64,000 nucleotides of DNA from Phymatolithon calcareum (lineage: Eukaryota; Rhodophyta; Florideophyceae; Hapalidiales). Shown one piece after another: positions 54,542-63,809 of the stretch. The stretch covers positions 1,550,001-1,614,000 of the forward strand of contig OZ345363.1 in NCBI GenBank assembly GCA_977006965.1. Direction: 5' to 3'. Every line of letters starts with the position of its first letter. Within the stretch, counting starts at the first letter, position 1. A program made the translations under genes and the position numbers. The notes beneath the pieces were generated by a model that was given only the letters and a program-made list of their open reading frames with translations, was not told where the DNA came from and did not search any database.

Positions 54542-54554
54542 CATACCCCTAGTT

Positions 54555-54582
54555 TTTTATTGCAATTTGTTTAAAGCCCCGC
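54555..54582 (-). mobile_element. 28-bp LINE tail insertion
   Basis: Only the extreme 3' end of a LINE (GGGGCTTTAAACAAATTGCA with A-run, minus strand) is inserted between two copies of ATACCCCTAG (54545-54554 and 54584-54593 region). It splits the word LGVF/LGVC of the host ORF. Confidence 0.7.
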
Positions 54583-54854
54583 ATGAATACCCCTAGTGCA
54601 CGGAGCTCGTTCAGAGCGGTCTTTGCCTTCTTGAGGCGTTGCAACATCAGTGTATCTGTAGCCCCCTCCCGTCCTAGGGATATTCCGAGGTAGGTGACTT
54701 CCGCGACATGTGCGAGCGCCTTATTAGCCAGCTGGAATGTCACGCCCGATGTCTCATCCGATTCCAGCATCTCGCTTTTTCCTTGCTTCGTATTCCGTGT
54801 CATCCCGCGTTCTTGGGCCCATTGAGTGTCTTTGTCTAGCAATCCCTGCAGAGC

Positions 54855-55846
54855 CCTGTGCCGGATCCAGACGGCTCCACATCGTCGAGAAATCTTGGCC
54901 TTCAAAATGCTGAGAAGGAACAAGGAGAATGAACGTATGTATATAACTGAAGTTCCCGAAAGCAGAAACAACCATGAATTGCAGTACACAAGGAAAGATA
55001 TCGCCGCGATGGAAACCAGAGAGCCGTTTGGTGAAGCTGTAAAGCATATCCAAACAAACCAGTCTTCAAAAACACTTCGATCTAAATTTCTGGCAATGGA
55101 AGGAGTCCGCCTAGAACCGAAGCGGAAAAGGAAGATTCCATACGATAAGACAAGTGAATTGCCAGCAATACTCAAATTCCCCAAGGTGAAGCACAGACAA
55201 CTCGCACTGCAGTATGCCCGCGGAAGATTCCCACAGGTGTCAACAACAAGTATGATTGAAGAATTCGGCACCAGAGCCAGAGAGCATATGGAGACCCTTG
55301 AAAGCACGCTAGCAGGGTACGACCTAGAAGGAGAAAAACGACTACAAGCAGAAAAGGCGATAGATGAGCTCTTACTATTAAGAAAGACGCTCATAAAACG
55401 CAGCACAGACAACTCGCGCTGCTGTATGCCTGTTGCAGATTCCCACAGGTGTCAACAACAAGTATGACTGAAGAATTCGGCACCAGAGCCAGAGAGCATA
55501 TGGAGACCCTTGAACGTACGCTAGCAGGGTACGAACTTGAAGTAGAAAGACGACTGGAAACAGAAAAGGCGCTAGATGAGCTCTTACTACTTATAAAGAC
55601 ACTCATAGAACGCATGGAGAACGAAGAAGGCCTGTATTAATCCGCAGAATGCAAGTCAGAAAGTGGTCGAGTCCAAACACCAACAATCCCGTAGAGGACT
55701 GAGATAGGACTACTTTGAGTCCTGAGTTTTCCCGTCAACAATACTGGTGGACGTTTCGTGAGCTGCACAAAGGTAGGTAGCATCAGAGGAAGCCTCGCCC
55801 ATATCTTCGGCAGTCTGTGGGGCTTTTAAATAAGCTTGAATAAAAA
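54855..55846 (+). mobile_element. LINE-A tail inserted into LINE-A in opposite orientation
   Basis: AATCCCTGCAGAGC flanks it (54841-54854 and 55847-55860). The plus strand encodes the C-terminal domain (KRKIPYDKTSELPAILKFPKV...) to 55640 and ends with an A-run at about 55840-55846. Within it an internal duplication repeats the last 60 codons (55385-55640), suggesting template switching or an unequal event. Confidence 0.9.
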
Positions 55847-55860
55847 AATCCCTGCAGAGC

Positions 55861-57012
55861 AGAGGGTATTTTCGCTATAAGAATTATGTCGTCTGCGAAG
55901 TGGGTTGAAGGGACGTCGGCCCAATTTCTGAGCACTTCTCCCATACGTTCTGCAAACTCATCCATGAAGATGTTGTATAGACTTGGACTGAGAGCGGACC
56001 CCTGTGGTACTCCTCTGTCCACTAGAAACCAGTTCTTATCAGTATCTCCGATGGTTGACACCTAGGACGGTGTCAGGAATGCTTCTGTCATAGCGCATAG
56101 CTGTGGTAACAGTACCTGTCTCATTCTGTTCCCCAAATGTTTTCTTGGGACAGTGTCGTATGCAGCCTTGAGGTCCAGTACTGCAACGCACCGCTGCTGG
56201 CCTTTCAATAGCTCCGTGGATCTTAGGATTGCGAGTTCTGTACTCTTCCCTTTTTGGAACCCCAGTTGGAACCAGTGGTTGGAGTATACCTCGCGGAGCA
56301 TACTGTCGATTGCCGTTTCAATAAATTTCCTTGCATGACTAAGCAGGGATATTGGGCGACAGTTTTCAGGTTCGTGGTGTCGTCTCTTCTTGTGAATAGG
56401 TACCAAGAGGGCCTTCTGCCAGTACACTGGCATTTCTGTGCACCTCCCGCAGGCTTCCCATAGGGCTGTAAGAACCTCCGCGTTCAGGGGTGCGTCTAGC
56501 TTCAGCATTTCAGACTTGACCTCGTCCATACCTGAAGCTTTTCCGGGTGGGAACTTCCGAATGGCTGTTTCGATTGATTCCTTCATTCCTTCAGGACAGC
56601 GGAACTTCCTGGGGCCAGGTTGCCACTTTTCGGTGCTGTGGCAAGTTCTCGAAATGTGTGCCGAGAATAATGCATAGTTCATTGGTCTTCCAGTCATCTT
56701 GTTGCGAGTTGTTCTCCCTTTTATCTTTTTCTTCATCCTGGCCAGCTGCTTCACCGCCGCTGGACCATCTTTCTCTTCGAGTTCAGAGATGTATTCCTGA
56801 TATTGCTCGCTCTTTCGCTGGTTGACTTTGGTTCTCACTTGATACTTGCAGTCGTGATATCTGCCCCAGTCTCCTGGTGATTGGGGTACTCTAGCTCGCT
56901 TGTATAGTTTCTTTCGCTTAAGGGCCAGTTTGTCCAGTTCGGTACTCCAAAACGGTTTGCAGCGCGAGGGAATTCTTTTTTTTACCCTCCAAGGGTCACA
57001 CCAGGTTTTCAC
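55861..57012 (-). pseudogene. LINE-A ORF, RT N-terminal segment with TAG
   Basis: 316 codons to the TAG at 56062-56064, then 67 further in-phase codons of RT palm (VDRGVPQGSALSPSLYNIF, HFADDIIL). It includes the region upstream of RT with Lys/Arg-rich helices (KLALKRKKLYKRARVP). Confidence 0.85.
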
Positions 57013-57040
57013 CAGCTTCTTGTACCACTGATGCTGCTTT

Positions 57041-57237
57041 TTTTTGCAACTGTTTAGTTGTTTATTTGAAAGCCCTCATTAACACTCCTAAGACTGTACG
57101 GGAGCAGCTTTTCGTAACTTGTTCATTCTAGTATATCGAATGGTCCCTAATACAGGGACTCGTCGTTTTCCATATTGTCAATTATGGTGACGCTGTAGTG
57201 TAGTATGGAGTCTAATGCCATTTCCGTTCTTATCATC
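57041..57237 (-). mobile_element. LINE-D 3' end inserted at the LINE-A 5' side
   Basis: The minus-strand 3' tail (A-run then ...CAACTAAACAGTTGC) is preceded by an ORF end reading MIRTEMALDSILHYSVTIIDNMENDESLY. This is similar in layout to LINE-A ORF ends but from another family. Near-matching TGATGCTGC/TGATGCAGC flanks may be its TSD. Confidence 0.7.
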
Positions 57238-57250
57238 TGATGCAGCTGCT

Positions 57251-57817
57251 TTTTTTTTTTTTTTTTTTTGAATTTTGAATTTATTAAACGCCCTCAGAAA
57301 CACTCATAAGAAGGGAGATGCGTTTCAGATGCTACTACCTTGGTAGCTCCGTTAAAGCCCGCAAAAGCTCGTTGATATCGTCGTAGCCCTAGCTGCAAAA
57401 ACCCTCCTCCAGAGAAGGTGGAGGGAAAAGCTTAGAGTCCACTTGTCCTGTTCGTAGGAATCTCAGCGTCGCCGTTCTATTTTGTCTTGGTCTATTCCAT
57501 GTCGTCATAAAAGACGATTGTGAGGAATAGTACTTTGTCAAGTGCCTTTTCAGTCTCACTAGTCTCCTCTTCTGTTAGTCGATATCTTTGAAGGTACACT
57601 TCGAGCTTGTTCATGAGAGTTGGTACGATTTCACCGAATTTGTCTTCCAGAAGTGTGGTACTCAATGGGGGAAAACGTCCGAATGCCCATTTAATCGCCA
57701 ATTGGCAGTGACGTGCTTTCGGTAGTCTGATGATGGCGGGAGTAGACCCGGGAATATCATAAGGAATATTCCTCTTTCTGCTCGCCTCCAAGCCTTCTCC
57801 TTCGTCTTTAAAGAGCA
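57251..57817 (-). mobile_element. LINE-B 3' end with 13-bp TSD
   Basis: TGATGCAGCTGCT at 57238-57250 and 57818-57830 bounds a minus-strand copy with a 20-base T-run (A-tail). Its ORF end of 108 codons (57492-57818) closely matches the copy at 60600-60911: KRNIPYDIPGSTPAIIRLP, KWAFGRFPPLSTTLLEDKFG. Confidence 0.92.
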
Positions 57818-58057
57818 TGATGCAGCTGCTGTTAGGTGTCGCACTGCTGGCGCCCCGGTATGAGGAAGAAGTAATACTGTAATTCGATTTTTCTTAGACA
57901 ATGTGAAAGTAGTACATCGGACGCAGCTCTGATTACTGGCGACTCTAGATTCCAGGGCTTTTAAAAACTTGCAATTTCCCATCATGGTCACTTTTCTATC
58001 GTGAACTTAGGTACAGGAAGCTCATATAGTATCTGAAACTTCAAGTTTTGTGCTTTT

Positions 58058-58233
58058 AAAGCGCATATGTTTTTCGTCCTTGCAAAGTTTATAAAGCATG
58101 TGGCCTTTCTGAGCTTACCAAACGTTCGCAGAGTAGTGAGTAACTAAAGCGCATATGTTTTTCGTCCTTGCAGAGTTTATAAAGCATGCGTGCCTTTCTG
58201 AGCTAACCAAACGTTCGTAGAGTAGTGAGTAAC
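58058..58233. repeat. Tandem duplication, 88-bp unit
   Basis: AAAGCGCATATGTTTTTCGT starts both units (58058 and 58146). Each ends AGAGTAGTGAGTAACT. A handful of substitutions separate them. Confidence 0.9.
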
Positions 58234-58437
58234 TAGCGCCGTGCTCACATTGCGAAATGAGAGCTCGAATAGGCCCCCAACGCAGTCCAGAGAGCTTTTG
58301 CTCTCTGATCACAACTAAGGCGTAATATTACAAACTATACTTACTTAGCCGCCCAGATATTTGCCTGACTCCTACGCGTGTCTATGGAGACATTCGATGT
58401 CACTGAATTTGCTGCCTGAGGAACAGAGAAATTAGCG

Positions 58438-58701
58438 CTAGATTAATAGGCATACGAATATGATGAGGTGACCGTGCCGCTGAGATCGGCACAACGTACA
58501 TTTTCCAGGAGTGAATTTCATTTCCCAATCAAGGGAGAAAACCACATTTCCATCATATTCGAAGACAATGGGGCTGATCACAGGCTGCTGTGTAAAGTTT
58601 TTAAACTTGAACTCCACCGCTCCAATATAGTCTCCAGCACTGGATAAATTAGAAAAAGCATATAAACAGTCAGTTTCAGATGTCCGTTCTCTCTTAGACA
58701 T
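58438..58701 (-). CDS. Small hypothetical protein, 87 aa
   Basis: The minus-strand frame begins MSKRERTSETDCLYAF and contains VEFKFKNFTQQPVISPIVFEYD and VVFSLDWEMKFTPGKCTLC, which alternate hydrophobic and polar residues as beta strands would. No family recognised and no promoter identified. Confidence 0.25.
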   Translation of the reverse strand: MSKRERTSETDCLYAFSNLSSAGDYIGAVEFKFKNFTQQPVISPIVFEYDGNVVFSLDWEMKFTPGKCTLCRSQRHGHLIIFVCLLI

Positions 58702-58921
58702 GCTGCTAGCAAGAGGGAACGTACTCGCCGGCTGCGGGACGTTGCATTCAAGAATACGCAGCAGAAAGATCTCCCGTTAGTGTGATGTGCAGTGTTTATA
58801 AAATTGTAAAACTGTTATCCCCGCTTACATTCCGAGAGCCTGCGGAGAAGAAGGGTAACTTTGTGAAATCCACTCACATGTAGTGCATCCGTTCTGCCTC
58901 ATCACAGATCAGCCAAATAAG

Positions 58922-59122
58922 TTAGTTTCCGGCTAGATTGTAGAGCTCAAAATACCAAATATTGGATGCGTACCGGTTCCAATCGTTCTCGATCGGAGGG
59001 TTTTGTTCTGTAATCTTGTAGTCTTCGAAGAGGCGAGTGTCGCAGTACACCTTCACCTCGTATCCTTGGGTGCGAAAAGCCTCGCTCCAGCGACGGTAGA
59101 GGGAGAGCCGTCCTGGTGGCAT
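58922..59122 (-). CDS. Small hypothetical protein, 66 aa
   Basis: The frame reads MPPGRLSLYRRWSEAFRTQGYEVKVYCDTRLFEDY and ends YFELYNLAGN. It looks like a protein fragment rather than noise, but I recognise no family; it could be an exon or a gene remnant together with 58438-58701. Confidence 0.25.
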   Translation of the reverse strand: MPPGRLSLYRRWSEAFRTQGYEVKVYCDTRLFEDYKITEQNPPIENDWNRYASNIWYFELYNLAGN

Positions 59123-59276
59123 GTTGACGGCACACTTGCCCTTTGAGAGACACAGTTCGGATGTTGAGCACAGGATGGCCCCCTTTTATAGGGGTCCGCT
59201 GGGATCGATTCGTCAAGATGTCTCTAATTTTGAAGAAGGGGAAAGATATTGTCTAGAAGCCACGAAATGCAACTTG

Positions 59277-59287
59277 AGTATATAAAT
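59277..59287 (+). promoter_or_regulatory. TATA-like box
   Basis: GTATATAAATT lies about 45-50 bp before the ATGs at 59322 and 59330. Confidence 0.35.
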
Positions 59288-59329
59288 TGACTAAAGACAC
59301 AGGGAGACTAATAAATTCGCCATGCCATC

Positions 59330-59521
59330 ATGCCTAATCAACCAATAAAACCGATTCGAGATCTCCAATGTGAAGCCAGTGATGAACCTCCACAGCGTGC
59401 AATGTCTGTGTTGCTTTCCAGAGTCTTCAACCTTAACTTCAGGAATTTACGTTGCTCCATGTATGAGCAACGTAAAGTCCTGAAGTTGTCGGTAAGAAGG
59501 GCAGCACCTGTAGTTTCCTGA
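59330..59521 (+). CDS. Small hypothetical protein, 63 aa
   Basis: The short frame behind a TATA-like box spans the palindrome at 59435-59487. Its protein has no recognised motif. The palindrome keeps both strands open (minus-strand frame 59338-59562), so coding status is doubtful; a structured RNA is an alternative. Confidence 0.2.
   Translation: MPNQPIKPIRDLQCEASDEPPQRAMSVLLSRVFNLNFRNLRCSMYEQRKVLKLSVRRAAPVVS
59435..59487. repeat. Long hairpin, 23-bp arms
   Basis: Arms 59435-59457 and 59465-59487 (AACTTCAGGA...GTTGCTC and complement) have one mismatch and a 7-base loop. The transcript would form a stable stem, possibly a small-RNA precursor; this is inference. Confidence 0.85.
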
Positions 59522-59785
59522 CGAAAAAAGGGCTCTTGGCTGGAATAGAAATCAGTATACATCAGTAATTTGGCCTCTCACGCGAACTGTTGGCTGTCCT
59601 CCTCGAGGATAAATGGCAACTCCATAAATGGAATTTCAAAGGGAAGAGTCAGTGAATTTAGGTTGACGAAAAATAGAAGCCTCAGATTGGAAAATGGCTG
59701 GTAGTTTAGAGATTACAAAGGCACTATGAATAGTAGGAATTTACTCTAGAAAATAGATAGTAATTGAAGAGCAGCTTGATGAGGT

Positions 59786-60911
59786 ACGACGTGCTCCTAA
59801 CGGCAAAATCACCAGTCGGACTACAGAGACTGTTAAATATTTCTTCGCAATGGGCAAGAGATAGACAAATGAGGTGGAACACGAAAGCCGGGACGAGCGA
59901 AGTTCTTCTCTCCGAATGCACAAGATCACTCACATTCAAGCTTTCTGGGAAAACGCTGACAAAAGTCAAAGAAGTCCCATACCTTGGCATATCACTCAGC
60001 AGTGAGGGAGTTACCGACAAGAAAATGCTTGAACGCATCCGAAAGACCAAGATAGCAGTGTATCAGCTGAGATCCCTTGGTGTAACAGCCCGGGGACTCA
60101 GCCCCTTAAAAGCAATCAAGATGTACAAGGCCTTGATACAGCCAAGATGGGAATATGCCATGCACCTGACGCCATGGACGACAAGAGTTAAAACAGCTAT
60201 TGCAGACGTGGAGAAGACTTTTTTCGGACAAGTATTTGGTCCAATCACAAAAAATCGACCCGCGAGTCTTCGTCTTCTCTGTCGCATACATAATGCGGAA
60301 GACAGAAGACTAGTTCTAGCGTTACGAATGCTTGAACGAGCCAGAACAAGGAAAATGGGCTTGCTCGCAGTCCCAAGAAGAAGAAGTGTAAGTTTTTTAT
60401 TTAAAAGTTACCAACGCATCTGCAGACGCTTGGAGCAACTTTGCGAAGGCTCGCAGTCCCAAGAGAGGAAAGAGACGTTGAGGAATTGCAATGGGTGTGT
60501 CGTAACATATCATCAATGTTACATCACGACCTATTCGAGACGGCCTATCTTAAGCAGCGAGTTTCAGCAAAATCGTTGAGGGACCTGCTCTTTAAAGACG
60601 AAGGAGACGGCTTGGAGGCGAGCAGAAAGAGGAAAATTCCTCATGATATTCCCGGGTCTACTCCCGCCATCATCAGACTACCGAAAGCACGTCACTGCCA
60701 ATTGGCGATTAAATGGGCATTCGGACGTTTTCCCCCATTGAGTACCACACTTCTGGAAGACAAATTCGGTGATATCGTACCAACTCTCATGAACAAGCTC
60801 GAAGTGTACCTTCAAAGATATCGACTAACAGAAGAGGAGACTAGTGAGACTGAAAAGGCACTTGACAAAGTACTGTTCCTCACAATCGTCTTTTATGACG
60901 ACATGGAATAG
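59786..60911 (+). pseudogene. LINE-B reverse transcriptase C-terminal part, interrupted
   Basis: Frame one runs to the insertion at 60379. After removal of 70 bp and one TSD copy it continues as LLAVPREERDVEELQWVCRN... to FYDDME. The C-terminal domain (KRKIPHDIPGSTPAII, AIKWAFGRFPPLSTTLLEDKFG) matches 57492-57818 nearly residue for residue. Confidence 0.85.
60379..60448 (-). mobile_element. 70-bp LINE-C tail insertion
   Basis: GCTCGCAGTCCCAAGA at 60363-60378 and 60449-60464 is a 16-bp TSD. The insert has a (GAA)n tail and CCAACGCATCTGCAGACGC, the LINE-C 3' end, on the minus strand. Confidence 0.92.
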
Positions 60912-61189
60912 ACCAAGACAAAATAGAACGGCGACGCTGAGATTCCTACGAACAGGACAAGTGGACTCTAAGCTTTTCCCTCCACCTTCTCTGGAGGAGG
61001 GTTTTTGCAGCTAGGGCTACGACGATAGCAACGAGACCGGGTTTTGCGGGCTTTAACAGAGTAACGGAGCTATCAAGGTAGTAGCATCTGAAACGCGTCT
61101 CCCTTACAGTCTTATGAGTGTTTCTGAGGGCGCTTAATAAATTCAAAAAAAGCTTGATGAGGTGGTCTACGGCCTGTCAGAGAAGGGCA

Positions 61190-61860
61190 TATACAAGGAA
61201 TTATTTAAAGCTCCTAACCCCGGACTTAGGAGTAAGAGGGCTTGATTTTCGAACGGTTTTCTAGTCACTCATGACCTCCCGAAGTCGAATTTCTCTACTA
61301 ACAAGTGCACATGAAAGTCCACATCAGGGCCCATCTGCAATGATGATAAAATGCGTTCGAGCACAACCTGCGCAAGATGGTGAACATTTCTTCGAAGGCA
61401 TTGCCGAGAAATCCCGACACGATTTGAAAAATGTAACTTCTTCCTTTCTTTAGCAGCCCAACATAAAATCAAATGTTTGGCAGTTTCTTTGCAAATGCGA
61501 TTATAGGCTTTGCGCACTGGGTCAGACGACATCATGGCCCTGTTAAAACCATGACTAAATACGGTCACCATGGGTTACAATCTCGAATCAGTTGATGCAA
61601 TACCGCCTCTGCCCGTCTGTGCGATAAGGGCAGCTCTCGGGGAAATGTCGGAGTGGCGAAAGGTTCTGCTTCGAGTGTCAGAGGAACCTTCTGATGATCC
61701 AAAAGGATTGATTCGAAGATAGCCCTTGCACCCATATTCGGGCGTACAATGTATACAGATCTCAAACTGAACGGAATACTCGAGTGCAACAAAATTATGT
61801 GCATAGTTACTGCATTTTAGCACTGTGTGGTGCGGGCAAAAACCGTGGTGCAATTTTCCT
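61190..61860 (-). mobile_element. LINE-F fragment
   Basis: The minus-strand frames read FPRELPLSHRRAEAVLHQLI (61660-61580), then DPVRKAYNRICKETAKHLILCW and KERKKLHFSNRVG (61530-61430). This parallels ISHRRAEVILNQLI...DPMCKKCPYVVKETVEHMILHC in the copy at 3839-5599. The first zinc-knuckle Cys pair is lost here. Confidence 0.7.
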
Positions 61861-62575
61861 GTGCTAAGGAAAGATCGGAATCTTTACGAGTGGCCAGTTT
61901 CAGGCAGTCTCTTTGTGGTCTTAACTGCACATGTTGAGGAGCACTATCTGCTTTGATGCAACCTTGAGAAGTTAAATCACCAATTGAAGGGACTGCTCTA
62001 GGGCAATATTTATGTCTTGCCTCTCACGGAGTTTCAACACAGGGCGAAAAGCACTTTGATTGTAAACGCATTTGTAACAGCTTTCTGGGACCTAACAGGA
62101 CTTGGTAAGAACTGCCTCGACCGTTATGCCTTTAAAAATCTGCTCTGGTGGTTGGGCAGTCCCGGCGTTGAGGGCCTCAAATATTAAAACTTATAATTTC
62201 CCCCCTTGCTATTTTGCAACGCTACTGAGAAGATCATATTAGTGCATATTGAAAGAGCAGTTTTAGGTCCGATACCCATACTTGTGGTACAGCTCATCCC
62301 GTCTTCGAAATGATTTTCGTTTGTATATAAATTCAGCAACAAAATAGCATAATCAGAGATCTGCTCCCTTTTTTGTACTAACACAAAGAAAACATTTTCT
62401 GTCCGTTTCATGTCGAAAATCACACAGCCAGACCGAATTTGGCCTATTCGCTGCAAATCAGCACTGCACGCAGTGCAACCTCCTTTCTATAGCACTTTGT
62501 TCACGAACCAATGAAAATAAAATCTCATAAACAGAGGAGAGTGTCTGGAGTCAACACGAAGTACCAGGTAGAGAC
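61861..62575. other. Unassigned stretch upstream of cyclin gene
   Basis: No supported gene; a 90-codon minus-strand frame (62184-62456) has no motif. Confidence 0.35.
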
Positions 62576-62702
62576 AGATGGAGAGAAATAGTACAAGACG
62601 GCAAGCCAGTTTCCTTCCATTCGGTCCCACACACCACCACCTCCCAAATCATTCAATCGAGCTTCGATTTCTACAGCACCGATCTTTCAATCATCCACAA
62701 TC

Positions 62703-63809
62703 ATGCATCTTACTCCGGTCTCACCGTTCCCAGTTTCTCGATGTACGAGCTCTTCAGCGACCCAAGGTCCAATCGAGCAACCTCCTCGCCTCTCCGAATC
62801 TACCTGCGCCATCAATGCCGTTCTCCCAGCTGTTATCGAGGCTCGCGTCCGTGCGGGAGATAAGTTCCTTGAAGAAGTGAAATGCGCAAAAGGCGATGAA
62901 TTTTGCGACCTCGCTCAAGTCATCAACGCTGCTCCCATTCCTGGAAATTTCGGTCAACATGGAAAATCGAAATACATGGCGAGTCTGTTCGAGGCAGCAG
63001 TGTACGATCGCTCTTATTCGCTCTTCAACCGTACACACAAAGCCCCGATATCCCCCGGAGACTACGTCAAGCACTGGCTTCTCTTGGTCGAGGAACATGC
63101 GTCTACTAACACCTTTGTTTTGGGAATGATGTACCTTGACATCGCCGTCTCAAAAAATCCGGGAATGATGTTAAACTCCAGAAACGCTCTTCGTATGATC
63201 CTTGCCGCTTTCGTGGTTGCGATAAAAGTACATGAGGACTTGCGCTACTCGGATACAATACTGTCGGCAATCGGCGGAGTGTCAAGAGACGAACTGAATG
63301 ACCTCGTACGCGGATTCCTGGTGGCCATCGACTTTCGGTGCTTTGTTCAAGAGAAAGATTTTCGTGCATGCGAATATCGCCTAATGGAGGAAGCTCTCAA
63401 TTCGAATGATGGATATTCCGTCTACGTTCATCTCCTGCTTGACAACATCGATGGTTTGAATGAAGCTGCCGAAAAGTCCAAAGAATGGGTTAAAACTCCA
63501 ATCTCGCCAATTGAGTCTTCAAACTCTTTGGATTATCAACTGGAGTCGGGACTACCTCAACAGAACGAATTCGCAGCTACCCTGTCTTACTTCGCACGCA
63601 TTCTAGCACAGTTTAATTTTCCGAGCTTGCGGCTCTTTCCCACTTCGCCGGAAGAGAAATACGTGGTCAATATGTTGTTACCTTGCTATCCACAAGCGGC
63701 GCAGAGGCGCTTCAAGACCTTGCGTGATTTGGCGTGGACCCAGGCATGGGCTTCATTGACATGTTCATCAGAGGCCACACTTTGTACATTTCTCTCACCA
63801 ATGTACTGA
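62703..63809 (+). CDS. PHO80-like (P/U-type) cyclin
   Basis: The single-exon frame encodes 368 residues. The cyclin box spans about residues 118-225: YVKHWLLLVEEHASTNTFVLGMMYLDIAV, LNSRNALRMILAAFVVAIKVHEDL, YSDTILSAIGGVSRDELNDLVRGFLVAIDFRCFV. The pattern Y.....IGGVS..ELN.L...FL..IDF is characteristic of PHO80-like cyclins. These partner cyclin-dependent kinases of the PHO85/CDK5 type and in yeast act in phosphate signalling and cell cycle. The N-terminal 90 residues and the C-terminal 110 are not family-conserved. ATG 62703 is preceded by a CA-rich leader; an in-phase upstream ATG was not seen. An ATTAAA-like element near 63853 may be the poly(A) signal. Confidence 0.88.
   Translation: MHLTPVSPFPVSRCTSSSATQGPIEQPPRLSESTCAINAVLPAVIEARVRAGDKFLEEVKCAKGDEFCDLAQVINAAPIPGNFGQHGKSKYMASLFEAAVYDRSYSLFNRTHKAPISPGDYVKHWLLLVEEHASTNTFVLGMMYLDIAVSKNPGMMLNSRNALRMILAAFVVAIKVHEDLRYSDTILSAIGGVSRDELNDLVRGFLVAIDFRCFVQEKDFRACEYRLMEEALNSNDGYSVYVHLLLDNIDGLNEAAEKSKEWVKTPISPIESSNSLDYQLESGLPQQNEFAATLSYFARILAQFNFPSLRLFPTSPEEKYVVNMLLPCYPQAAQRRFKTLRDLAWTQAWASLTCSSEATLCTFLSPMY

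Larger units (their letters stand above)
53589..57040 (-). mobile_element. Long LINE-A copy carrying nested insertions
   Basis: The minus strand reads from the RT upstream region (57012) to the 3' end (A-run/T-run at 53610). Landmarks are WCDPWRVKKRIPS, PENCRPISLLSHARKFIE, AVLDLKAAYDTVP, RGVPQGSALSP, HFADDIILI, VTYLGISL, HLTPWTEHVQ, FPQVSTTLMADRFG. The copy is interrupted at 54855-55846 and 54555-54582 by later LINE tails. A TAG replaces a tryptophan codon at 56062-56064 (SW in the 50970 copy), so it is inactive. Confidence 0.88.
59786..61150 (+). mobile_element. LINE-B copy with 13-bp TSD
   Basis: AGCTTGATGAGGT at 59773-59785 and 61151-61163 bounds a 5'-truncated LINE-B. RT-downstream motifs (MRWNTKAGTSEVL, VPYLGISLSSEG, MYKALIQPRWEYAMHLTPWT) begin right after the truncation point. 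The ORF is broken by the LINE-C scrap at 60379-60448 and resumes to 60911. The 3' end has an A-run. Confidence 0.93.

Noticed and set aside
54549-55412. 287-codon minus-strand frame
   Set aside because: It fuses the genuine end of the LINE-A RT segment with antisense sequence of the reverse-oriented LINE-A insertion; the fusion crosses a TSD junction.
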